A stretch of 7,873 nt of DNA from NCBI GenBank assembly GCA_964626415.1, contig CAZVFH010000037.1, positions 1-7,873 of the forward strand. The letters are read 5' to 3'. Shown here in pieces: positions 1 to 4,834 of the stretch. How positions within the stretch are numbered: position 1 is the first letter of the stretch; each line of letters starts with the position of its first letter. Both the position numbers and the translations under genes were made by a program. The DNA is from CAZVFH01 sp964626415 (lineage in GTDB: Bacteria; Patescibacteriota; UBA1384; XYA2-FULL-43-10; CAINNR01). Below the pieces are notes generated by a model. That model searched no databases. It was not told the origin of the DNA and was given only the letters and a program-made list of their open reading frames with translations.

Positions 1-143
1 CTCTCTGATCTTGCATCAGAGATAATCTTTTCTGCCTTTGATTTCGCGCCGTCAAACTTTTTCCCAACAATTAATTTATAAACTAAAAAACCGATCCCGC
101 CGCCAGCTAAAAAAGCGGCAATCGCTATTAATGCTATATTCAT
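1..143 (-). CDS. rny: Ribonuclease Y, N-terminal part (cut by window edge)
   Basis: Only the first 47 codons are present; the rest lies left of the window. The reading starts MNIALIAIAAFLAGGG and gives one hydrophobic membrane span (about residues 2-24), a short basic stretch (KLIVGKKFDGAKSK), then AEKIISDARSE, the start of a charged coiled coil. An N-terminal anchor followed by an A-E-x-I-x-x-D-A-x-x-E helix is typical of RNase Y, the membrane-anchored endoribonuclease (KH plus HD domains) that starts mRNA decay. The KH and HD domains are outside the window, so another anchored coiled-coil protein, such as an ATP synthase b-like subunit, is not excluded. The ATG is preceded at 6 bases by AAGG and has a good promoter about 50 bases upstream. 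The gene is divergent from the next one. Confidence 0.7.
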   Translation of the reverse strand, partial: MNIALIAIAAFLAGGGIGFLVYKLIVGKKFDGAKSKAEKIISDARSE

Positions 144-195
144 TTATTACCTTGCCTTTCATATTTGCAAATGTTAATTATTTCCCTCACTACCT

Positions 196-224
196 ATTGT
201 AACTAATTTTTACCTTCTCGTCAA
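196..224 (-). promoter_or_regulatory. Sigma-70-type promoter of the RNase Y-like gene
   Basis: Read on the minus strand, TTGACG (224-219) is followed after exactly 17 bases by TACAAT (201-196). Both boxes match the consensus at five of six positions. Transcription would start near 189, leaving a leader of about 45 bases before the ATG at 143. It is the best promoter in the window. Confidence 0.7.
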
Positions 225-241
225 CAAAAAAGAAAGAAATA

Positions 242-270
242 TTGCTTATCTGGCCAATTTATGCTTTAAT
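242..270 (+). promoter_or_regulatory. Promoter with extended -10 for the 300-761 gene
   Basis: TTGCTT (242-247) is a weak -35 box. After 17 bases comes TTTAAT (265-270), preceded by TGC (262-264), which makes an extended -10. A start near 277 gives a leader of about 23 bases carrying AAAGGAGG (286-293). The spacing to the GTG at 300 fits a short, efficiently translated message. The promoter is divergent from the RNase Y promoter; no operator is evident in the roughly 20 bases between them. Confidence 0.55.
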
Positions 271-299
271 AACATCAGAAAGTAGCAAAGGAGGAAAAA

Positions 300-761
300 G
301 TGACAAGCTCCGGGCATATTGCAACATCGGCAATTATTTTTCATTTTACTGGCGACCCATACACAGTTGTTGCTGCTAATTTAGTTGCACATCCAATTGT
401 TGATGCCATTCCTCACGCTGAATGGTCAACTTTCAAATCATCAAAAACAAAAATGGTTGTAGTTACTGCTCTGGATATTGCTGTTTCTGTCGGACTAATG
501 ATGATAATTTTCGCGAAATTTGGCTGGCAACTAGCACTTTTGGCAATAATTGCCGGAATGTGGATTGATGTTATTGATTTTCTGACACTAGTGCGCTGGA
601 AAAAATTCCGCTTTCTCCACGAACTTTTTCACACCTGGCCGCGATCGGCAGTAGCGCCAATTAACTGGCAAGAAACCCTAACCGGCAGAACACCAACTTG
701 GATAAAGTTCGCGGTTCAGATTGTAATGGTTGCAACTGGTTTTTATCTAATTTTAAAATAA
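300..761 (+). CDS. Small His/Asp-rich integral membrane protein, distantly YdjM/DUF457-like
   Basis: The gene encodes 153 residues starting at GTG, fixed by the strong Shine-Dalgarno AAAGGAGG 6 bases upstream. Hydrophobic spans lie at about 53-71, 77-97 and 133-151. Acidic and His residues cluster in the loops: GH at 5-6, then AANLVAHPIVDAIPHAEW (25-42, with H31, D35 and H39), WIDVIDF (88-94) and RFLHELFHTWP (104-114, with H107 and H111). A GH near the start, a D-x-x-P-H motif and an H-x3-H motif resemble the metal-dependent membrane hydrolases of the YdjM/DUF457 and zinc phospholipase C-like group, but the match is loose. A metal-binding membrane enzyme is inferred, not shown. A clearer family member is encoded at 2570-3139. 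The gene is transcribed alone and ends just before an intrinsic terminator. Confidence 0.75.
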   Translation: MTSSGHIATSAIIFHFTGDPYTVVAANLVAHPIVDAIPHAEWSTFKSSKTKMVVVTALDIAVSVGLMMIIFAKFGWQLALLAIIAGMWIDVIDFLTLVRWKKFRFLHELFHTWPRSAVAPINWQETLTGRTPTWIKFAVQIVMVATGFYLILK

Positions 762-772
762 TTTCCCGACCC

Positions 773-803
773 AAAAACATCACTTTTCGAAGGATGTTTT
801 TTT
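773..803 (+). terminator. Intrinsic terminator of the 300-761 gene
   Basis: AAAAACATC (773-781) pairs with GATGTTTTT (793-801). Inside, CTT (783-785) pairs with AAG (790-792) around a TTCG loop, with one bulged A at 782. A run of seven T (797-803) completes it. It starts 12 bases after the stop codon. The A-tract on the 5' side could let it also work weakly on the minus strand. Confidence 0.75.
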
Positions 804-830
804 AAATTTCTTTTTTCTTTCAAAAAGTGC

Positions 831-862
831 AAATATATCTCGATCGAGATATATTTACAGTT
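831..862 (+). repeat. 32-base palindromic element, copy 1 (upstream of the 287-residue gene)
   Basis: Bases 831-856 form a perfect 26-base palindrome. The half-site is AAATATATCTCGA and the centre is CTCGATCGAG. It is followed by ACAGTT. All 32 bases recur exactly at 1880-1911 in the same orientation, 1,049 bases away, on the other side of the 975-1838 gene. Copy 1 lies upstream of the probable promoter of that gene. It could be an operator for a dimeric regulator, a transcription-blocking hairpin, or one end of a mobile or recombining segment. The sequence alone does not decide between these. Confidence 0.85.
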
Positions 863-914
863 AATAAAATAAATATCAAAATGTATTGACAAATATAATA
901 ATTCTTAAAAAATT

Positions 915-923
915 TGGTATATT
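915..923 (+). promoter_or_regulatory. Probable extended -10 promoter element of the 287-residue gene
   Basis: TG-G-TATATT (915-923) is an extended -10 box. No good -35 sits 17 bases upstream. A consensus TTGACA is present at 886-891 but is 26 bases from this box, and a TATAAT at 894-899 is too close to that TTGACA. The true start is therefore uncertain. From this box the leader would be about 45 bases, with AGGAGG at 959-964. The palindrome at 831-856 lies about 60 bases further upstream. Confidence 0.4.
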
Positions 924-974
924 TTATTTTTTTTGCTATTGTGAAAATATCCACTCAGAGGAGGCACATAAACA

Positions 975-1838
975 ATGCAAACGCCAGATACCTCAGCCAA
1001 AGATTTTGCTGATTTACTTTATAATTGCCTTCCAAGAATGTGTGAAATTCACGATACCAAGGGAGTACACTACAGTATTGAATGTCAAATTCCCGATTTC
1101 TTGAAATATTTTTTTCCTGACATTGCTTGGAGTAGACGACTTCATCATTTCATTATTCCAAAAATTCAGCGACTTCTGGATTCAAGAGAAAATGCACCCG
1201 ATTGGATGAAACTTGATTTTCAAAGTGAAGGATTCCAAATTGAAGTTCCGGGAGAAAATAGTTGCCATGTTAATGTCGGTTTTTCTCATGGAAACCATAT
1301 ATACTCTCACAATATTGAAACTCCAACTCAATGTCATTTTCTCTGGGCAGGACTTTTAGTAGTCCTTTCAGAAATATACAGTTTTGTTTCCATTAAACCC
1401 GAAGTTGTAGAAAAAAGAGAAGGGATTTCCGAAAACTACGAAATAAAGAAAAATCCAGAAACGAAGCTATTTAGGCGCTGGAATATTTATGACGATGAAG
1501 AATTATTGATTTGCGGTGCATTAGCAAAAACTCAAGATGAGGTGGAAAAAATAGCAAAAGAACGAGGTGTTAGGTATGGCAAAATTGAAATGTCTTTATC
1601 TACTCCCGAATTTATACCATTACAATTAATCCGGTTTAAGGTTCGAGTAAATTTTTACTCCGTAGACAACATTGAGCCAATGGTTTTTACAGTAATTGTT
1701 ATTGATAGGGACAACGCTCTTGATTTAGTGGGAAAAGAGCTGGAACGGTCACCAACACTTTTTGAATATGATTACATCGAAATAATCGGAGATGAACCCT
1801 TAATTCCCCAAATTCTTCCATCTGCTCATGAACCATGA
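975..1838 (+). CDS. Hypothetical protein of 287 residues, family not recognised
   Basis: I do not recognise this protein. It starts at ATG 10 bases after AGGAGG (959-964). It has no signal peptide and no convincing membrane span, so it is probably cytoplasmic. The N-terminal half (about 1-145) is mixed helix and strand. It contains RRLHHFIIPKIQRLL (55-69) and a His-rich stretch near 99-123 (HVNVGFSHGNHIYSHN, then QCHF) that could bind metal, though this is speculation. A charged linker (about 145-168) leads to a second half with alternating hydrophobic strands (RFKVRVNF, MVFTVIVIDRD) and an acidic end (DYIEIIGDEP). The gene stands alone between two identical palindromes and uses the GGC/GCC/CCG codons of its neighbours sparingly, which would fit acquisition by transfer. 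Its stop codon lies inside the terminator hairpin. Lengths, start and isolation are clear; function is unknown. Confidence 0.85.
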   Translation: MQTPDTSAKDFADLLYNCLPRMCEIHDTKGVHYSIECQIPDFLKYFFPDIAWSRRLHHFIIPKIQRLLDSRENAPDWMKLDFQSEGFQIEVPGENSCHVNVGFSHGNHIYSHNIETPTQCHFLWAGLLVVLSEIYSFVSIKPEVVEKREGISENYEIKKNPETKLFRRWNIYDDEELLICGALAKTQDEVEKIAKERGVRYGKIEMSLSTPEFIPLQLIRFKVRVNFYSVDNIEPMVFTVIVIDRDNALDLVGKELERSPTLFEYDYIEIIGDEPLIPQILPSAHEP

Positions 1839-1850
1839 GCAGTTTTTTTT
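1822..1850 (+). terminator. Intrinsic terminator overlapping the stop codon of the 287-residue gene
   Basis: CTGCTCATG (1822-1830) pairs perfectly with CATGAGCAG (1834-1842) around an AAC loop and is followed by eight T (1843-1850). The 5' arm and loop encode part of the final SAHEP. The TGA (1836-1838) sits in the 3' arm, so a ribosome reaching the stop would cover the hairpin. Confidence 0.9.
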
Positions 1851-1879
1851 ATTAAAATTTTTTAACAAACCAAAACCGT

Positions 1880-1911
1880 AAATATATCTCGATCGAGATA
1901 TATTTACAGTT
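1880..1911 (+). repeat. 32-base palindromic element, copy 2 (downstream of the 287-residue gene)
   Basis: This is an exact copy of 831-862, same orientation. Here the perfect palindrome is longer, 30 bases (1878-1907, outer bases GTAAAT/ATTTAC), and with one mismatched pair it extends to 1873-1912. On the minus strand the inverted repeat is followed by a T-rich stretch (ACGGTTTTGGTTTGTT), so it could also act as the terminator of the minus-strand gene ending at 1963. On the plus strand no T-run follows. Confidence 0.85.
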
Positions 1912-1962
1912 TACTGAAAAAAATAGGGTAATTTTAGGGATTATTTTTGCATGAAATTAGGG

Positions 1963-2430
1963 CTAAACCAAATATTTCTCAAAATCCTTAACTCTTGGGA
2001 CCTTGCGAGAACGGTCAATTTCAAAACCTTCTTCTTTCAGCCGATCGGCTTGAAATTCGACGCCGTCGGGATATTTTGGATTTAGTTCACCGTTTGATTT
2101 TAATGTTCGCCAAAATGATGTGACTTGATGTTTTCCTTCTGCAATTTCCTCGGCTGCAACATTGGCGGCGATAACAGAAAAAATTCCGCAGCAGATCGGA
2201 CAGCCAATATCGGAGTTATGTTTTTTTGCCACTTTCGCCCGAATCGTATTTATTGTTTGTAATTTTCCTTTCGGCACTTTTTTCATCAGATTATCAACTT
2301 CCAGTGGCGCCGGAATCGCCAACTTTTTGCCACCCCATTTTCTCGCCGCTTCATCATCAAGAACCACGACTTTCGGTAAATCCTTTTTCTCCTCTAATTT
2401 CTCCCGCCAACTTTTTTTCTTGTATGCCAT
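1963..2430 (-). CDS. MGMT/ATL-like DNA-binding-domain protein lacking the acceptor cysteine
   Basis: The gene encodes 155 residues. The ATG at 2430 is chosen because AAAGGAG ends 5 bases upstream; an in-frame GTG two codons earlier abuts that site. After a charged N-terminus (1-35) comes IPAPLEVDNLMKKVPKGKLQTI (39-60), then CPICCGIFSVIAANVAAEE (77-95), FWRTLKSNGELNPKYPDGVEFQ (106-127) and a final LKEEGFEID. The order V-P-x-G-K, helix, [x-x-x-R]-x-[DNG]-E-L, G-G/D-V, L-x-x-E-G follows the C-terminal domain of O6-alkylguanine-DNA alkyltransferases. That domain normally has PCHR, or PWHR in alkyltransferase-like proteins. Here the site reads SFWR, so alkyl transfer by the usual cysteine is not expected. 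The CPICC cluster (C77, C80, C81) is unusual and might bind metal. A role in sensing or flagging DNA alkylation is inference. No terminator T-run follows except the palindrome at 1878-1907. Confidence 0.75.
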   Translation of the reverse strand: MAYKKKSWREKLEEKKDLPKVVVLDDEAARKWGGKKLAIPAPLEVDNLMKKVPKGKLQTINTIRAKVAKKHNSDIGCPICCGIFSVIAANVAAEEIAEGKHQVTSFWRTLKSNGELNPKYPDGVEFQADRLKEEGFEIDRSRKVPRVKDFEKYLV

Positions 2431-2480
2431 AATCACTCCTTTCTTGCTAACGAAATTACAAATTCGGACAAAATTACCCC

Positions 2481-2506
2481 ACTACGCCCTTCGGACTACG
2501 AAGGGG
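2481..2506. repeat. GC-rich hairpin built from repeated ACTACG units
   Basis: CCCTTCG (2487-2493) pairs with CGAAGGG (2499-2505) around GACTA. The motif ACTACG occurs at 2481-2486 and again at 2495-2500. It stands out as GC-rich in an AT-rich spacer and is upstream of the MGMT-like gene on the minus strand. No T-run follows on either strand, so it is not a standard terminator. The flanking AAAATTAC is also repeated (2470-2477 and 2512-2519). Confidence 0.6.
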
Positions 2507-2529
2507 CAGGCAAAATTACAAAAACATTT

Positions 2530-2562
2530 GTCAGTGTAAAGTCAGTGTGGTTTTGTCAGTGT
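2530..2562. repeat. Three direct copies of GTCAGTGT
   Basis: GTCAGTGT occurs at 2530-2537, 2541-2548 and 2555-2562, with starts 11 and 14 bases apart. The cluster is in the spacer between the YdjM-like gene stop (2570) and the MGMT-like gene start (2430), about 100 bases upstream of the latter. On the minus strand it reads ACACTGAC. It could be a multi-site binding region for a regulator of the MGMT-like gene, or a simple duplicated stretch. No convincing promoter was found next to it. Confidence 0.55.
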
Positions 2563-2569
2563 TAGAATT

Positions 2570-3139
2570 TCATTTTAAAATTAATGATTTGATTTTTTGC
2601 CAATATGAGACAAGTAAAATTATTAAAATAATATTTACCGCCGGAAAAATTATCAGATTTTCAAACCACTTTCCGGTTTCGATTCGGATGCCGTCAAACG
2701 GTTTTGGCGGGATGCCGAATTTTCTTTTCCACGGCCAAAGCAAGGGAATCCCTTCGATTGTGAACATATCGGCAAAAAGATGACTAGCATAAGCAATAGT
2801 CGAAGAAATCAAAACAAAAAAAGTTGAAATTCCCCAATAACTTGGCATTAGTTTTAGAATCCAGAACAAAATTAGACAAAAAATTAAAATTCCAATGAGA
2901 GAATGTGAGATATTACGATGCTTTAAAAACGGATCAGTAATTTTTCCGGCAGTATGACCAAGTGGCAAGGTATGCCAAATATCAGCGCCGGCGTCATCGG
3001 CGTCGGGAATTAAGGATCCGAGATAAGAAGCGACAATAACAGCAAAAAAAGTTGCCGGCTGATAGTTTGATGACGAAGTCAGCAAAAAATATCCACTGCC
3101 AGATATTAATCCAATCATTCGATGAGTTTTTCCTGTCAT
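2570..3139 (-). CDS. YdjM/DUF457-family membrane-bound putative metal-dependent hydrolase
   Basis: The gene encodes 189 residues and carries the full family pattern. H6 is in the TGKTH start. GSLIPDADD (41-49) lies at the end of the first span. KHRNISHS (73-80) has H74 and H79, and SHLFADMFTIEGIPLLWPW (119-137) has H120 and D124. Hydrophobic spans lie at about 27-45, 81-98, 104-118 and 163-180. Members of this family (YdjM, annotated as LexA-regulated inner-membrane hydrolase) carry these His/Asp residues as a presumed metal centre; their substrate is not established. The start is 5 bases after the stop of the beta-propeller gene, and no strong Shine-Dalgarno is seen, so translation is probably coupled to the upstream gene. 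Family assignment is firm; activity is inferred. Confidence 0.88.
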   Translation of the reverse strand: MTGKTHRMIGLISGSGYFLLTSSSNYQPATFFAVIVASYLGSLIPDADDAGADIWHTLPLGHTAGKITDPFLKHRNISHSLIGILIFCLILFWILKLMPSYWGISTFFVLISSTIAYASHLFADMFTIEGIPLLWPWKRKFGIPPKPFDGIRIETGKWFENLIIFPAVNIILIILLVSYWQKIKSLILK

Positions 3140-3144
3140 GATTT

Positions 3145-4176
3145 TTAAAAAATACTTTCGTCTGTTGTCGCCCGATAAAGATTTATTGCCGACCCTCCAG
3201 TTGAAGTTTCACTTTCGGACTCGCCAAAAAACATCATATATTTTCCAGTCGAAATTTCAACCACATCCGGATCAACGATCGCCGAATTTGAATTTTTCTT
3301 TTCAAGAACTTTGCCAGCTAAATTCCATTCCTCTCCATCGATTGAAGTAGCTTTGTAAATGGCGTTTTTCGCCGGATCAAGCATCGAATAATACATTGTA
3401 AACTTCATTTTACCCCCGACTTGATTATTTTTAACTGCTGAAATATCTAACTCCACAATAATGTCGGGGTCTACCGCATTCTCTAAAACGTAATCATTGT
3501 TTCGAGTCCATGATCTCCCTTCGTCGATTGAATATGCTCTCGCTATCGATTCACCTCCTGAAACATAATACATAACAACAACATTGCTTGGCATTAATAC
3601 TAACTCGGGAACGGAAGCAAAATAATTATCTGCTTTACTGCTATCAACGGCAACTCCAGCTTCAATGAACGCTTCGCCATCAGTTGAAGTTGCCAGATAA
3701 AGATTCCGTTGATTTGAAACTCCGGGAGAACCCAACTTCTCGCCTGGCTGACGAATCGGTGCCTGTTCGTAAATCATAATCCACTTGCCATCATAAATTT
3801 TTAGAACCGTTGGATTTGAGATCATTTTACCTTTGTCTTCAGTTACACCAGTTGATTTTCCACCATCAAAAGAAATTCCATCGGTTGATTCCGAATAATA
3901 TATTCCGCCCTGACCCATACGGTACATTCGATAGAGATCATCAGTTATTTTGTGAGTGTCGGTCGAAGTGGTATTTGCCATAATCATCTTGTCATCTCTT
4001 GTCCATTTTTCGAGAGCATTTTTCATCGCTATCTCACTTGAAGCACTCTCCCCGGTTGAAGTTTTGTTTACCTGATTCTTGGTAAAAAAATAATAAATTC
4101 CGCCGATAATTGCTAGAAATAATAGAACAAACAATAGCCAAATCCAAATCTTTGACTTTTTATTTTCTTCTCCCAT
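3145..4176 (-). CDS. Membrane-anchored five-bladed beta-propeller (glycosidase-like fold) protein
   Basis: The gene encodes 343 residues from the ATG at 4176, 9 bases after GGAGG. The ATG at 4182 is only 3 bases from that site and is less likely. One membrane span at about 10-32 follows a basic N-terminus, so the rest faces outward. Blade repeats are regular: GGIYYSESTDGISF (90-103), RNLYLATSTDGEAF (157-170), SIARAYSIDEGRSW (210-223), NAIYKATSIDGEEW (271-284) and INLYRATTD (331-339). Between them are strands such as KWIMIYEQ, VVVMYYVS, MKFTMYYSM and KYMMFFGE, with DPD at 236-238 and 302-304. Repeats of Y-x-A-T-S-x-D-G-x-x-W/F and D-P-x are typical of GH43/GH32/sialidase-type propellers. No complete catalytic set can be assigned, so it may bind or trim sugars, or neither. 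It is first in a two-gene operon with the YdjM-like gene. Confidence 0.8.
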   Translation of the reverse strand: MGEENKKSKIWIWLLFVLLFLAIIGGIYYFFTKNQVNKTSTGESASSEIAMKNALEKWTRDDKMIMANTTSTDTHKITDDLYRMYRMGQGGIYYSESTDGISFDGGKSTGVTEDKGKMISNPTVLKIYDGKWIMIYEQAPIRQPGEKLGSPGVSNQRNLYLATSTDGEAFIEAGVAVDSSKADNYFASVPELVLMPSNVVVMYYVSGGESIARAYSIDEGRSWTRNNDYVLENAVDPDIIVELDISAVKNNQVGGKMKFTMYYSMLDPAKNAIYKATSIDGEEWNLAGKVLEKKNSNSAIVDPDVVEISTGKYMMFFGESESETSTGGSAINLYRATTDESIF

Positions 4177-4271
4177 CTCCATATCCCTCCTTTTAAAAAT
4201 TAACAACTTACTTTAAGTTTAACAAAAATTGGCAAATGACGAAACAATAAATTAATGAGATAATCAACTTA
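4177..4271. promoter_or_regulatory. Divergent intergenic region with a 6+6 inverted repeat
   Basis: These 95 bases separate the beta-propeller gene (minus) from the PsbP-like gene (plus), so promoters for both should lie here. AACTTA (4205-4210) and TAAGTT (4214-4219) form an inverted repeat with a CTT spacer, and AACTTA recurs at 4266-4271 before the plus-strand ATG. On the plus strand TTGGCA (4229-4234) is a possible -35, but no good -10 follows. AAGGAGGG (minus, 4192-4185) is the ribosome site of the beta-propeller gene. The PsbP-like ATG has only a weak GAGAT about 10 bases upstream. Confidence 0.4.
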
Positions 4272-4808
4272 ATGAAAAAATATATATTTCTAGTTTTTGT
4301 TCTGCTTGTTGTGTTTGGAATTTTTTTACTTTTAAAAACATCTCCAACTCCAAAAGAAGTCAAATTATCCAACAATTACTCCGACGCGGCTATTGGCCTA
4401 TCTTTTTCTTGGCCAGCCGATTTTGAAAAAATTGAGGAAAATATTGCTAAAAAAGAGGAGAAAAACTCGGTTTTGTCGATCCAATTTTTGAAAAAAGATG
4501 AAAAGAAAAATCTGCCTTTTCAATTTACCATAATTAAGCCGACATCAACTGATCTTTCTGACTATAATAAAAAAATTGCCGAAATTAAAAAATATTACAC
4601 TGAAAACGGCAAAAAATACAAACAAATCGGTTTTAACAACTCCCAAATTGAACTTTACAAATTGGAAGAACAGGAAGAAAATCGCTTTATCGAAGGCGGA
4701 TATTATGTCAATGGCGATAAATTTATTGTTATTGCCGAATATTTCCATTATAATAATAGTGATGATAGCGATTTGTTTTATCAAATAATTGAAAGTTTTC
4801 GATTTTAA
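4272..4808 (+). CDS. Membrane-anchored PsbP-like domain protein
   Basis: The gene encodes 178 residues. KKYIFLVFVLLVVFGIFLLLK (2-22) is one membrane span or uncleaved signal, with no lipobox cysteine. The soluble part begins NNYSDAAIGLSFSWPADFEK (34-53). The pattern Y-x-D-x-x-x-G-[FL]-x-F-x-[YW]-P-x-x-[WF] is the first strand-turn-strand of PsbP-like domains, common in small anchored proteins of low-GC bacteria. Later strands SVLSIQFL (66-73), FQFTIIKP (83-90), YYVNGDKFIVIAEYFHY (144-160) and an ending helix YQIIESFRF match that alpha-beta-alpha fold. The function of such bacterial proteins is unknown. It has a weak ribosome site. It lies 26 bases upstream of the FN3 surface gene and is probably transcribed with it. 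Confidence 0.75.
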   Translation: MKKYIFLVFVLLVVFGIFLLLKTSPTPKEVKLSNNYSDAAIGLSFSWPADFEKIEENIAKKEEKNSVLSIQFLKKDEKKNLPFQFTIIKPTSTDLSDYNKKIAEIKKYYTENGKKYKQIGFNNSQIELYKLEEQEENRFIEGGYYVNGDKFIVIAEYFHYNNSDDSDLFYQIIESFRF

Positions 4809-4834
4809 ACTGATCTATTTAAAAGGAGGGGGAA

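Noticed and set aside
886..899. TTGACA followed by TATAAT
   Set aside because: The two consensus-like boxes are only 2 bases apart, so they cannot form one promoter; the extended -10 at 915-923 was preferred.
886..1104. Overlapping plus-strand reading frame before and across the start of the 287-residue gene
   Set aside because: It has no ribosome site, covers the promoter region and has a poor composition; the frame from 975 has AGGAGG and a matching terminator.
831..1911. CRISPR-like or insertion-sequence interpretation of the two palindromes
   Set aside because: Only two copies exist, 1 kb apart, with no spacer pattern and no transposase motif in the enclosed protein.
2162..2539. Plus-strand frames opposite the MGMT-like gene
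   Set aside because: They are antisense to a gene with recognisable domain motifs and lack a ribosome site.
4545..4784. Frames on either strand inside the PsbP-like gene
   Set aside because: Low-complexity I/F/N/K-rich products caused by AT-rich sequence; the main frame has a membrane anchor and domain pattern.
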